This document shows positions 51,940-64,000 of a DNA stretch of 64,000 bases, piece by piece. Below the pieces are notes generated by a model. It worked only from the letters and a program-made list of their open reading frames with translations. It did no database searches and was not told the origin of the DNA. The first letter of the stretch is position 1, and each line of letters opens with the position of its first letter. The stretch comes from Acanthococcus lagerstroemiae (taxonomy: Eukaryota > Arthropoda > Insecta > Hemiptera > Eriococcidae): contig CM063112.1 in the NCBI GenBank assembly GCA_031841125.1, positions 17,014,603-17,078,602 on the forward strand, in the 5' to 3' direction. The position numbers and the translations under genes are program-made.

Positions 51940-52165
51940 ACCCATCCCCAGGAATACCAGTGCGCGCCAAGCCAGGTGCGCCCCATCAGCATCCTCAGCA
52001 TGGTAGAGCAAGAAGAAAGAGGACCTCAGGCAGAGTTACATGAAATTTTGAATTTCGAGTCGGTGATGGCCAAAAGGGATAGATACCATATTTCTAACGC
52101 CCCTGGATCCGCCAAAAGGGGCAAAGGCAAGCAAACACTTTTATATATATGTATTAGAGATTAGC
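51940..52165 (+). repeat. Dispersed repeat, pair with 4540-4770
   Basis: Shares CCAGGAATACCAGTGCG, CATCAGCATCCTCAGCAT, CGATGGCC/TGATGGCCAAAAG and ATACCATATTTCTAACGC with the first copy, ending near TATTAG.GATTAG. Confidence 0.7.
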
Positions 52166-53699
52166 GAGTTCTGTTTTTTTGAAGTTCTGTTCTCCTTCCC
52201 CCTAGGTTCCACCAGAAGGCTGATTTTTTATCAGATACGTCAATATGGCTGACAGATGAATGAGTTAAGCGGTCGCTCAAAATATAGCTCACGGACTGAA
52301 AGTGGTCAATATGATTGTGCTGACAAAGGGGGTGAAGATAGAAGACTACACGATGCAGCTTCAACTCACGACGAAAACCAAAAACAGTTTCTTTTATAAA
52401 TCGTCAGCGATTATTGCAAACGGTTTCTACTCAACAAAATCCTTCAACTTCTTATGACAATTAGAAGCGTGTTTGTTTTTAAATTGTTAGCATTTCTAAA
52501 TATTAAGTTATTTTTAACAATGAGGGAGGGTTTTATCCAGGGGGAGGAGGAAGTGTGAAAGTCTTAACTGCTTTAACTCAAAATTCCCGAGTATCGAAGC
52601 AAAATTAAAAAAAAAACTTTTGATTTGTTGAATTTTACCAACTTTTGAGCTTAAAAGTACGAAGTATCAAATATCAAAGCAGAAAAAAACAAACCTTTTG
52701 ACTTGTTGGATTTTTCCAACTTTACCGAAATTTCCCAACTCCGCCTGACTGAAATGGTAAATTTTCCCAACTGCTGAGTAAAAAAGGCCCTCCAGGGGGA
52801 AGCTCCCCCTCCCCCTATCGGTATGTCCCTGGTTTTATTCATTATTTTGAGTCATATGTATTTATGATGTTGTTAATAAATGATTTTTTATAGGTTGCAA
52901 GTTATAAATATAACCGACATTACACCTTCTTCACATCAACTGTGCAGCTATTGATATTAGGCTCTCGATTTCCTATATCGAAGGGCAACGTCTATGAAGG
53001 CCTCGATGTAATTCAGAGATACAATATAATTCAGCTGTATGATGAGCCCGGAGCATTGAGGAAACGAACTCCAAAAATAAACTCAGAGGCTCAAGAAATT
53101 CTTATTCAGGCATAAACATTGGGAAAATTGGACCAAAATTGAAACAACTGAAAATTAGCCTGAGGGGAACAAGAAAAAGGACCTCAATAATGAATTCCCC
53201 GAACTTGAAAACATCAGTTTTGTTGGCAAACATGCTGCAACAAAATAAATAATACAAAAGGCTGCTCGTTCGTTGGCCCCACTACGTTCAGTTTATAACG
53301 TGCTCGAGCAAGCGCGACTGTTTTTGTGCTTTCGTAGAAGGAATTTAGTGGGTAAAAAAAAGAAGAAATACGTTTTATCGTATTTTAGGAAATAATTTTT
53401 AGGTTCATATTGGGGGAGGGGCTCCTCCGCAAGCTGAAACTCAAATCCCGAAAGACATAAGTTACTCTCACCAATTTCGCTGAAACTTGGCGGAGCATTT
53501 TTATTAAATATTTACAACCTATCCAGGGGGCAAGCCAAGCAAAAATCACTCTAACGGACATCAAGTTGCCCCACGATATCGATATACAGCTTCTTCAACG
53601 ATGGCTGATGGACATAACCTACGAAACACAGTTAGTATTAAAATTGACTCTTTTATTTGACATTCAGATTCTATCATTTTTTCAACATGATACTCACTT
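52166..53699. other. No gene seen
   Basis: AT-rich with G/C runs. A block at 52610-52760 is an inverted copy of one near 40520-40640. Confidence 0.5.
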
Positions 53700-53812
53700 G
53701 GTGGAGCGTATGGCGATGCACGCATGCCAAATTGGCTCCCTCGACAGCGCACCCCCCAGCCTCGTAAACTACTCTTACGAGTCTCGCATCAGTGACCAGA
53801 GGGACGTCTCGA
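53700..53812 (+). repeat. SINE family A, copy 6
   Basis: GGTGGAGCGTATGGCGATGC, ACGCATGCCAAATTGGC, GTAAACTACTCTTACGAG and CATCAGTGACCAGAGGGA. The longest clean core here. Confidence 0.75.
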
Positions 53813-54599
53813 GGCTGGCTTGGGCCTCCATTTCGCGCTGTTCTGCCAGGGCTACTATGACACCCCCACTGACCGAGGCAACGCTCACACAGACTTGACT
53901 TGGAATTTGGGTACGCCACAGCCGGACTGCGCTTCCATCCTTCACCCCTCACCTCCTTGTCTTGGTACATGTGGTGACGCAGGAAAGCGGGAACAGCGGG
54001 GTGAACCCTGTCAGGGGTCAGCAGGAACTCTAGGGATGGCACAGAGTTAGTTGTGACGAGGGAGGATCGACCTCGGTTCGTCGGCCATCTTCATCTTCTT
54101 CTTTATGATGGCCGAGACAAAGGCAACACCCTGTTTCATCCGCTTCTACTCCTCGGCATTTCCGGAACTAGGGTGTCTGGCGCGGTATGGTTGTTGTCGT
54201 AGTTGTTGCTCTCACTGCCAACGACATCGATTCTTATTACCGTCCCGCGCCTTTCCTGCTCACAGGCCTCACACTCGAACAGGGTAGGGTAAGTGTGCCA
54301 TATATGGGGTACTTTTTGAAAATTGTTCGAAAAATCAAGGAAACTGATTTAAGAATAAAAATAAGTAATCAAGAAAATAAAGGAAACCTTTATCCATTAT
54401 TCTTGCATGTCCCCCCGAAAATTCAGCATAAATTTGGGGAAATACATATGAATTTTTTCCCGAAGGTCCATGATTTTCGAAGTCAAGAAAGTGTGTTCCT
54501 AATATATGGGCTACCGAAAAAAATCAGTAAAAATCGTCAAAAATACATGTATTGTGGATTAATCTTCTAAGCACAATTCACACATGAAAATATTACACA

Positions 54600-56850
54600 A
54601 TAAATCTGGATTACAACAAGTCGGTAGGCATCCACTCCTTACATTCTGTGCATTGTATCCACTTTCCTTCCGGCCGATCTTTAGAAAACAGGGTGCAGCA
54701 AAACATGCACGTTGCCTCTGCATTCACCTCTGGCTGATTACTATCCTTCACTGACATCTTTTTTTCTGACCACTTTTCGTAACCTTTTTACTCTGAAGAC
54801 GACCTGAAAAACATAAATGAATCTCAAGTCAATGAGAGAAAGAGAAAGAGATTAGGGCTAGGGGCTGAGATGAACTTATGTTTGCTCGTGGAAGGTCCTT
54901 CTACTAGCGTCCTTGTCATCAGCAGTTGTCTTATTCCGTTTGGCACAACGTTTTGGTTCAAAATTGGTAGTATCATCATCAGTGAAAATTATCTTCCTCG
55001 ATCGGCCCTAATTTTTCACATCCAATTTACAATCTAAAAATAAATTTCAGTTAATGTCCAGAAATTGAAAAGGAAGAGGGGTTCAGAATTTTACCTACTT
55101 TTGGCTTGAGAAAGTTTCAATTTCTGTTTAGCTTCATGGTCTTCCAAGGTCTTCTTATGTGGTGAACCAGTTATGAGGATCGACGAAGGCTGCTTCGGTT
55201 CAGTTGGTGTAGTGAGTGTAGCAGCAGTTGGTATAGGACCAATGAAGGTACTGCCTATTTGAACAACAGACTGGGGTCGATACAGCAGCAGCCGGTAGAG
55301 CTCTGGTTCGGAGCTTCTTAGCATGTCCGCATCAACCACGGACTCTCCCCCTGGCGTATTTATTTCAACGGGTACCAAAGCTTGTGGGAGGATTGTCTCG
55401 GTTCTGAGAATCATACAGAAAATCTGCTTCTTGGAAATGGTTCCGATTCACTGGGAACAATCCCGTCGCTCTGAAACCATTAACAGCGATGGAACAGGTT
55501 GCTGCCTTCAAGAAAAGCTGTCCCAAACAGTTCACCTATTTGATAAATTGAAACTTTCCGACCTGGGTTGTGTTTCAGCCAATTTTCAATGGCTTGCGCA
55601 GATGTTTTAAATGGCGACATAAAAGCCTTATCTAGAGGTTGCATATGCGATGCGTAGAATGAGGAGGAAGGCAGACAACTGATACACAATTCTCCCAAGC
55701 TAAAGTTATAACCTGTAAATTCCTAGTATGAGAAAAATGACCATCTAGAACTAAGAGGACAGGATCGTTTTTTATAGGATGAGCAAATTTCAGAAAGTTT
55801 TGAAACCAAGCAGTGAATATAACTGTCTGGATCCAGCCACTGGGATGGCATGCATATGTACAACCAGGAGGTGTTCCGTTCATAAGGTCCAATTTCATAT
55901 GTTGCCTCGGCCAAATGATTTGTGGAGGCATGTGTAGACCACTGGCACTTATACAAGTGACAACTGTTATTAAACGGCCACATTCTGCTGATGACAAGGA
56001 ACATAACTATTGAACGTTTCCCTACTTTCTTTACAATATAACTTTTGACGTTTTGTGTTGTACTATTGTGATACCCATTTCATCAACATTGTAGAGTCTG
56101 GTTGGATTGTAGTTGATCTTCTTCATTTCTTCTTCACATATGTCAAAAAGAAACGGTTCACATTTTCACTGGTGAAACCTTGAATACGAGCTAATGATAA
56201 GCATTGTGGTGTTCTCGCAGACAATTCAGGATGACGAGCCAAAAAAGACCTCATCTATTTCCAGCCAGCCTTTTCGCTCTCAGTACTGAACTTATGAGAA
56301 AGTTTATGAACGTCTCGGCTATTCGGAAAGCCATTCTCCCGACATCATCATTCCGTCTCAATCGAAAGAATTTTCGTTCCATTTCTAAGCAGTACTCTTT
56401 TAACTCGTTCTCAAGCCCAAGTCCAAGTATTGGGGGTCTTCCAGCAGGTACTACAATGAAGTCTTCCTTCTGTCTTGCTTTTGCGACATATCTGGTAGAA
56501 ACAACATACTGAATGAAAATTGGACCTACTTTCAACATGCACATCCGATCAGTATCAAACTCACCTTTCCAAAGTTGTTTGTGGTAGATGATATAATTGA
56601 GCAGCCTTGTAATATCCACAAGATTTGCTCATCACAGCTGTAACCGCAGTTTCCATATAATTTGGATCCCACAGCTGACGTAGTATTGTTCTATTCTTCC
56701 GTTTTTCCTTTCTGTTGACTCCTGGAAAGAGGTACCCCATATCAGGCACAACTGATAAAATAGTTTTTCAAAATTGTAAAAATTCAAAAAACCCTTCACA
56801 TATTTAACATTAGAAACTGAAAGAATACTGTGCACTTACTTCGGTTTGTT
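54600..56850 (-). pseudogene. Pogo/Tigger-like DDE transposase relic
   Basis: N to C: HTH_psq-like DNA-binding part (VTAVMSKSCGYYKAAQLYHL, 56720-56570), CENPB-like second HTH (GRPPILGLGLENELKEYCLE, 56480-56400), DDE core with LYNVDEMGITIVQHK (about 56080), TCISASGLHMPPQIIW, VLLVLDGHFSHTRNL and CLPPHSTH, QPLDKAFMSPFK (55990-55600), a Pro/Thr linker (55414-55091), and a C-terminal zinc module CMFCCTLFS and WIQCTECKEW (54700-54610). Two catalytic aspartates are visible (NVDE and LDGH). Frameshifts at about 56130, 56050, 55990 and 55640 show it is dead. Confidence 0.85.
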
Positions 56851-57007
56851 CATTTTCGGGTTACAAGGTTTTTTTCTCTCTTTTTCTTCTTTTTTCTAAC
56901 AAAATAACCAGTTTTAACACACCGTAATGAAAGTTCACCGGCATGTAAGTTCTTCTTCGATTTATCACACTCCAGTAAAGAAGCAGATTACTGTTAAAGA
57001 CTTACTG

Positions 57008-57770
57008 CTTTGACTATATATAACTATATGGACTGATCAAGTTGATAAAATGTTGTTTCAACATCTTTTGTGCTATAATGATTAAGCGAATGATAACAGG
57101 TGATAACCTGTAATTTATGTAATGTACGTATACAAAGATCTGCGGATTCAAATAATTCCTGTCACCATAAGGATTGTTTTTGATGTTAATGATGAATATT
57201 CTTAGTCTCTTTTTGATTAGTTGTTTCCAATTGACAGCAATTACTGAGTTCGAAACGATAGTTGTGGCGTTTAATGCTAAAACAACATTCGTGAGGAACT
57301 CTTGTTTTGTGAAGAAAACTTGTGCTTTGATACAATTTTACGGCTGCTTTTGTTACAGACTTTTCCAACTTAAATTTGGGAGCGGTTGAATTATTCCTGT
57401 AAAACAAACGCTGAAGCAGGCTATGGAATAAAAGACGTATTGATTTGCCTTGTTTTCTCCGTTTTTCTTCTCATTCTTCCTTTTGTGCAAAAATATTTGG
57501 CTGTATCAATAGAGAAATACGGTATATATAATTGAAAAATACATTGGTTGATGTATAGGCTCAAAAGTGGACTGACTTTTAGCAAATAAATCGCATCTTT
57601 TCAACATTACAACGTTAGGATCTAGGATACAGAACAAACTGATAACCAGAAATCACAACAAGGTCTTCTCTAATCATTATAGCACAAAAGATGTTGAAAC
57701 AGGGTCGTGTGCAAGATTTCCTTGTAGTAGTGTCGTCTTGATCAGTCCATATAGTTATATATAGTCAAAG
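57008..57770. mobile_element. TIR element nested in pogo-like transposon
   Basis: Both ends read inward CTTTGACTATATATAACT, then ATATGGACTGATCAAG. A second mirrored block (TGTTTCAACATCTTTTGTGC and TATAATGATTA) follows at 57054-57084 and 57671-57701. ACTTACTG flanks it at 57000-57007 and 57771-57778, an exact 8-bp duplication. No transposase. Confidence 0.85.
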
Positions 57771-59544
57771 ACTTACTGGATGATTGCACGCGTCACGGAG
57801 AAACACTGCGTAATCTTCTCCGCGTGGCTGCGCCACTTACCGGCCAAGAACGAGAGGTACCCCATGTTAAGAACATACCCCATAAATGGCACACTTCCTC
57901 TATGCCAAGAGTAGTTTTCCGCTCCACGACAACAGTGCGTGTACGCGGAGCTAGGCACTATCGCCATCCGATGTAAGTGCCAAAGCACCCATGGCCGCTC
58001 AGGACTTGGGTCAGGGGGAAATTCAGTTCTCCCACTTTCATACATCACGGACATCATTACAGAATTATTTTGAACTTTTACTGATTACAAAAAAATAATG
58101 AATCGAAGTACACGAATATTAATAGGTTTTAAACTTTATACAAAACTATTTTAAGTAATAAAATACGTGCACTAAAAGCAATAAAGACTAGTAAACGATT
58201 AACATGAAATATGGCTTAAAAAATATAGCACAATTGAGTTACCTTTCAGAAGACAAAATGAAAAACCGGGAAAACGCAGAGGGAATTACGTGCATCAACA
58301 TAGGTAGTATAAGACATTTCGCACCAATGATTCGTACATGAATAATTGTACTTGCCGAGTTGTTGATGACTTGAATGACTTCAACTGTTAGCTTCTCTGT
58401 GATGGCTGAAACTCACTTGGAACTATATATACTTCGAAACCATGAGCTCATAGTGTTTTCAAATTTTCACCACTGAGTTTGATGGACAAATAAGGAATGG
58501 CAATTAATTCTCTTTCGCCGGGTAAATGACCATTCAAACAGTTACATTCACTCAAGGGTTTTCAAAAATCGTAATAAAGCCGTGGTCCTGAAACATTTTA
58601 CAAAAAGAAAACGCATCGAAGTAGACGCAACCATTGTTAGGGATCGTGTAACACCTCTTAGCCCAATTACTATTAGCCCAAAACGGAAACCCCGTTATAC
58701 GAATGTCTACAAACTTTCTTAACCAGCACAATAGGGGTATCGACGCATTTTCAGTCACAAGGTCGTAACTCGGTCACATCAATTCAGCCATCATGACATC
58801 ACTAAATAGCGCACGAATGTTAGTAAGTTGAAATACACCTCTGACCAATACTTTACACTTACAACTAAGAACAAAACAAAAGGGAGCAAATAGGAACTAA
58901 AAAAATACAGCTAACATGCACATTAACGTACTCACAACTCATAATAATAAAAACGGTAGGGTTCGATAGCACCTATTACAAATAAAAAGATGAGTGAATG
59001 AAAAAACACTAAATGACGCGCGTATATACACTACTGAACATATCCGTTACCAGCGTTGAGATAACCAAAAATCCACAAGGCAGTCGTATCGTGCTTCCTT
59101 TGATCTCGAATCGAGTTCCGTAGATAATTGAATTGAGTTCCTGTGGTCTTTCATGGAATACACTCAACTCCAAGTAACGAAAACTGGTCCCCCGAAATAA
59201 TCGAAAACTTTGGATGGAATCTTTGGCAATGCAACCTATCATTGACGATAGCCATGCACGTGGACGGGATAGATGCGGAGAAAACTAACTCAACTGAGCA
59301 ACTCCGCAGGGCAAGAATTGGTTTGTAATCAATTTGAACTGATGAATCTCACTCCTTTACATTGCTTACATTGAGTTGGCAAGTGAGTTTTCGAACACAC
59401 GAGGTACGTTTACACTGCAGACAAATTATATGGAATACAGTAAGCTCTAGCTGAGCAGCAACAGAGTGGAGTGGATTTTGTTAAATTGGTGGACAGTTTA
59501 AGCTATTTGGATGTTATTAACATTAGTCTGTATAGACCCCCGAC

Positions 59545-59634
59545 AATCCTTCTATGCCAAAGTGGCCCCTATGACACCGTGCCCCCGCCCGGAAACTACC
59601 CTTTCGAGTATCGTATCAGTGGCCAGAGGTTCCA
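59545..59634 (+). repeat. SINE family A, copy 7 (truncated)
   Basis: ATGCCAAAGTGGCCCC, GGAAACTACCCTTTCGAG and TATCAGTGGCCAGAGG. It lacks the 5' part. Confidence 0.65.
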
Positions 59635-59689
59635 TAAGTATACTTGAAAAGTTATACCAAAACTACCTTCAAAACATACTCGACACAAA

Positions 59690-60530
59690 AGTCGATTCTT
59701 TTGTCGACATTCGAAATCCACTACCTTCTCAACATGACATTGAGGTGGACTTTGATAAGAAAATCAACTCCGGTCAACATTTTAAATCTCTCACATAATC
59801 AACAAGATGTCATGGTCGACTTTGATATAGAATTGGATACCTAAGTCGAGTTATCATATCGACAATGACATTCAGATAGAATTCTACGTCGAAATCTACG
59901 CAAAATTTGATTACAATGCAGGGTGTCTATTGAATACAAATTTGTGAAATTCATGACTTTTTCATAACCTTGTCATAACTTATTTCATGGGCTGACAATA
60001 CTCATGTTAGGGATTGTAAATTACAAAAACAAAAACTAATTTCAACATTTCAGTGATACTTGCTTATTTCTTCTTTTGCTAATATTTTGTGGTTAACATT
60101 TAAAAGGTTTCAATTTTCATTTTTTTTTCAATTAGCTGAACTATCCAACAACTGACATGACTTAACTATATGACCCCCCCCCCCCTTATCGGCGTCCAAG
60201 CCTTATGTAAACATGTGAACAAAGTTTTATAACTCGTATTTTGGACATCAAGTACCTTTTGTTATAATGGGTCACATTTCGATGCTACAAAAAATAACTG
60301 ACCTTCAGAGTCTGTCTGACTGTTCTCTCAAAACAAATGCCAACATGCAAAATCTATCACTCTTTAGCTCAACACTGTGGTTGACTTTGATACAGAATTC
60401 GATACTGAAGTCGAGTTACCACGTTGACATCGACTTCTAGAATTTTGCCTCAACTTCGATATAGAATTCTATCCAGAAGTTGATGTAAACCTGGTAATTT
60501 GACTTTTATATCAAATTCTACATCAAATTT
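59690..60530 (+). repeat. Diverged GTCGACTTTGATATAGAATTC repeats
   Basis: Units with TTGACTTTGATA.AGAATT, GA.ACTGAAGTCGAGTTA and TGACATCGACTT at 59690-59910 recur at 60370-60530, separated by unrelated AT-rich DNA. Confidence 0.6.
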
Positions 60531-61009
60531 CATAATGTTGCGTCAAAAAGCGAGGAATTCAGAATATTGTTAAGAGTCAATTATTCAAATGTTCGTATAG
60601 AGTGCTTTTCAAAGGTTAATTCAATTATAATGATATAATTCCATAATACTGAACAACCATTGTGTTTTTGATGGGTGATTTTTTGGTGTTTTTGTGAAAC
60701 CTTTACTCATACAATTTCTGAATAATTTGTATATCAGTCAATTAAAAGAAAAGAATCTCGAAATTACCTATGTGTTCTTCTTTTTTGAAGATGACTATGG
60801 AAATGGGTAACTTGGTACTTAAGATAGTTTCATGATGTTAGCAAATTTTGTACTTTCTAGGGACAATTCAACAATTTGGCTACTTTGAACATTTACTAGA
60901 ATTTAATAAAGAAATTGTGACATTCTTCACGGCCATTTTCATAAAACTTGATTTTGTGTTTTTAGAAAAGTTATACGAAATGTGATAATAATCAGTCAAG
61001 ACAAGAGCA

Positions 61010-62360
61010 GGGATGAGCAACCGGTTAAATAACCTGCCCGATAATCTCTCTAGCCAACATTTTTACCAGTTGGTTAACCGTTAAGTATAACCAGCAAACC
61101 AAACTGAAACGGTTACTTAACCGATAATCGGTTAACCGACCAACTGGATACTGATACAAAATTTACCAGTTAACCGCTGAAAAGTAATGGTTCATGGTTG
61201 GTTATTGTTACAAGGCTACAGTTTTTCTATTTTGCGGTATCAGAAGAAAGGACTTACGTTCTATTTGGTTAAACACCTTGGTACGTCCGTAGTCGGTACA
61301 TTCTGTTCTCTGTTGGATTTAAAGATTCAGTGCTCTAGATCCAGGATTAAGTAGTACCCAAAACCTAATCATTTGTAAGGCACTTTTTCACAAGTTTTTA
61401 TCATTCTTGTAGCAGAGGCAGTTCAGAATGTTGAAGTCTCTATCAGAGATGCCCAAATTATTTGAATTTCAAATGGTTCAAATAGGTATTTAAATACATT
61501 ATTTACGAGTAAATGACATTGGAGACAACTATTCACACTTTTATTTAAATGGACTTTTAAAGTAAAAACTTCATTCAGACAGCGCAAGATATATAAATGA
61601 TTTCCCCCAAATTTTATGCTTTCTTTTTGTCTGTAGAGTGGCGTTTCCCCTGGAAAATTAATCATTCTCAAAAAGAAACTTACAACTAGATGACCTTTTA
61701 GACCATTTTTCTGAAACTATTTGTAATGTGCTGTATTTGGGGACATTTTTTAAGAACCAATTAAATGGCTACCAGTCCCATAGTCCGATCTGATTTCAAA
61801 TAATAATAATAAGCATTTAAATTGATTACTGGATTGCCTATTTCAAATTGGTATTTAAACGTGACCCAACGTGGCTTATTTAAAATAAGTGCATATTTAA
61901 ACAGATTAACCTGACCATTTTATGCATCTTTGGTCCTCACACCATGAGTCATAAAAACTGAAAAACAATTGACTTAAATCTGTAGGCTGGTTTGCACAAG
62001 CCTACCTATCCTCGGACTTTTTCATTTTACAAAACCGGGAACTTGACCGATCAAGTAACCAGTTAACCAGTCACTTCATAGAAATCTGATAATAACTGGT
62101 CAAGTAACTGGTTAATCAACAACATCACAGAAGTCTGATAGTAACCGCTCAATTAACCGGTTAACCAGTCACTTCATAGAAATCTGATAGTAACCGGTCA
62201 AGTAACCAATAACCAACCACTTCATAAAAGTCTAATAGTAACCAGTAACTGTAACCAATAACTAGGTCAGCTTGGTTATTCCACTAATAACCGGTTAACC
62301 AACCATTTCACGATAATTTGCAACCATAAGCGTAACCAACCAACCAATACAAGTGCCGGT
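61010..62360. repeat. GGTTAACCGGTTA-type minisatellite blocks
   Basis: Two blocks, 61015-61210 and 62035-62360, rich in CGGTTAACCG, AACCGGTCAAGTAAC and CACTTCATAGAAATCTGATA repeats, flanking about 800 bp of AT-rich DNA. They read as mirror sense relative to one another (GGTTA versus TAACC). Confidence 0.75.
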
Positions 62361-63774
62361 TGCTCATCACTAGTCAAGGGATGAAAATGTGAATTATCTA
62401 ACTGATGAGACGGCACAAATGAGTTCTAAATTTAAAGATCATAACGTTAATAATACTAGTACTAATACTTATATAGGTAGCTTCATTTAAACAAAAAACG
62501 CTATATGATAAATGGAGACTTGATGGGAAATTAGATGAATTAGGTGAGGCTATGATTTATTATGATAAGATTCTACCATCTAACATGATGATGGAAAAAT
62601 ATTAAGACTACTGATGAGCCTGGAGAATGGACTGATACGCTTAAACAACATAAATATATAAAAATACGGGGTTTGATTCTTGGTGATGAAAAGATCACAA
62701 TATAAGATTGAAAAGCTCATACCAAATTGTAATCTAAAGCTCAGAACGACCAAAAAATAGTAATATACACTTCCCAAAATTATTTCTCCATATAACAATG
62801 GTTTTCTTTTCCCAACGTTTCGAGTGATCCAAAATCAGTGCTGAGATCACTATCGATAATGATCCGCTGATCTTTGCCCTCGTTTTTTCGTCTCCACTAA
62901 AGAAAGCGGACACAAATGGAAATGAAAAAAAAAAAACAACAAAAAAACAATGTAGTAAAAACGAAGCACCAATGATTTGAGACTATTGGCTTAAACTAGA
63001 GAGGGCTGGAGAAACATAGCTGATCATTTTCCCTGGAAATTCAGCAGAAGGGGCATTTAATGAACTTCATTACCAAGTTGACCGAATATAAAAAAAAGGT
63101 CGAATCTACTTTAAATACAAAGGTTGTTGGATCCGACATTCAAACTTTGCCCAATCTATCCCTGACATTCACATCAAGCAGTGCAAACGTACCTATACAA
63201 TCGCATACCTAAACACGAACATATTCAAAAGGTTAAACAAGGGAAAAACTTTCCAATGAAAGTTAAAACGCGAAAATACTTAACCTAACTTAAATATACA
63301 TCTATATACATCTGAGATCAAAATCAAATGTAATACTGAACTATAAATATAAAAAAGAAGAGCTACACGAAGTCAACGTCAAAATTATCGCGTAAAATAA
63401 ATGCAGTATAAAATATCCGAATATCGAACACAATGAAATACGATCGTTAAAAACGCATCGACGTCCAACCTTCTTTAAAAATAAGACCACGAAAAAACGA
63501 AAATGCTACGTATGAAAGTAAAATGATACTAAGCCCAGCTACGAATTTCAATTGACATGTCTGAGTATCCGCGCAGATTATTTATCCGGCAAAATAAAAT
63601 CATGGCACGTAAGTTCGCCGTCCATATCACAATAAAATGAATCAGAAATTTTCAATTCGAGGCGGATTATTCTAAGGCAAGACGGTCGACAAACATATTA
63701 TGACTAATACGCAATTTAGGAACGAACTTTACGAATATCCTATACACTTAGAAATACTGACTAACTGGGAAAAA

Positions 63775-63996
63775 TTACTGGGATACGTTATGTTGAGCTG
63801 GGGGATGATACAAACACAAATAGGAATTAGGATGGTGCCTGCACATCGGGTGCGCCGCATGATACGGCACCGGGATTGAACACGGCCGCTTGCCCACGTC
63901 TCCGTAATACGATACATCGTGGTCGGCCGGCACCGCGTTACAATGACTCATGACGTGCTCACACACGTCATTCGTTATCTTAAACGTGGCCGACAA
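63775..63996 (-). CDS. Partial Cys/His-rich exon at right edge
   Basis: An open frame enters from the right edge and ends at TAA. It is CpG- and GC-richer than the 6 kb beside it and contains CEHVMSHCNAVP, RPCSIPVPYH and PMCRHHPNSYLC. A donor-like GTATCC lies a few codons before the stop, so the exon may end earlier. No family was recognised. Codon composition and unusual GC make a real exon plausible. Confidence 0.45.
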   Translation of the reverse strand: MSATFKITNDVCEHVMSHCNAVPADHDVSYYGDVGKRPCSIPVPYHAAHPMCRHHPNSYLCLYHPPAQHNVSQ

Positions 63997-64000
63997 GCAA

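Larger units (their letters stand above)
54291..57896 (-). mobile_element. Pogo-like DNA transposon, 21-bp TIRs
   Basis: Left end AAGTGTGCCATATATGGGGT plus A (54291-54311) and right end inverted AAGTGTGCCATTTATGGGGT plus A (57876-57896), 20 of 21 identical. The transposase relic lies inside on the minus strand, and a 763-bp element is nested in its 5' part. No clean target duplication is visible. Confidence 0.82.
57897..63774. other. Long gene-less AT-rich stretch
   Basis: Apart from one SINE fragment and two minisatellite-type repeats, nothing coding or conserved is recognisable over almost 6 kb. It may be the intron or 3' flank of the partial exon at the right edge. Confidence 0.55.

Noticed and set aside
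53566..54042. Overlapping frames of 110 and 122 codons
   Set aside because: They are created by SINE A copy 6 and its flank; no conserved motif.
57773..58057. 94-codon frame at the right end of the pogo-like element
   Set aside because: It crosses the terminal inverted repeat (GYVLNMGYLSF comes from TIR sequence).

Overview
The window looks like AT-rich, intron-bearing animal DNA, most likely from an insect or other arthropod. Reading frames are short and interrupted, GT-AG introns split conserved domains in consistent phase, and transposon debris is dense (jockey/I-like and RTE-like retrotransposons, pogo-like and hAT-like DNA elements, SINEs). Mononucleotide C/G runs are common. There are no operons, ribosome binding sites or CRISPR arrays. 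The species cannot be fixed from the sequence.

The main host content is two paralogous minus-strand genes. Gene 1 (49612 down to 47231) is compact. Nine exons join in phase to give 431 codons encoding BTB, then BACK, then MATH/TRAF-like domains. Gene 2 (35996 down to 9076) has the same exons in the same order, spread over 27 kb because its introns are full of repeats. The three shared BTB/BACK exons have exactly the same lengths as in gene 1 (131, 141 and 199 bp), and the three MATH exons differ only by multiples of 3. The order BTB-BACK-MATH is the reverse of the familiar SPOP/BATH proteins (MATH-BTB-BACK). It puts a MATH substrate-binding domain where Kelch-like proteins carry their propeller. 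This is the strongest candidate for something undescribed. The distal BACK exons of gene 2 were not found convincingly, so it may be degenerate.

Other coding pieces are a terminal exon encoding an RNA polymerase II CTD-like heptad tail (about 44.4-44.7 kb), an unrecognised Cys/His-rich GC-rich frame (22.4-22.7 kb) and an unrecognised Cys/His-rich partial exon at the right edge.

The rest is repeats. A pogo-like element at 2.9-7.2 kb holds a truncated RTE-like element and hAT MITEs. hAT MITEs with 8-bp target duplications lie at 2.3, 3.8, 5.4, 11.4, 13.5, 14.8, 31.8 and 38.2 kb. A large composite repeat at 16.3-20.5 kb contains an expanded 140-150 bp satellite. A second copy (27.3-31.2 kb) has essentially one satellite unit. 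A jockey/I-like retrotransposon (37.2-40.1 kb) was hit by two SINEs and a hAT MITE that itself carries nested insertions. A rearranged RT lies at 41.3-42.2 kb, an internally deleted jockey relic at 45.1-46.1 kb, and a tRNA-derived SINE with a perfect 14-bp target duplication at 46.3 kb. A 3.6-kb pogo-like transposon relic with 21-bp TIRs lies at 54.3-57.9 kb and contains a further 763-bp nested element. No gene is recognisable from 57.9 to 63.7 kb.
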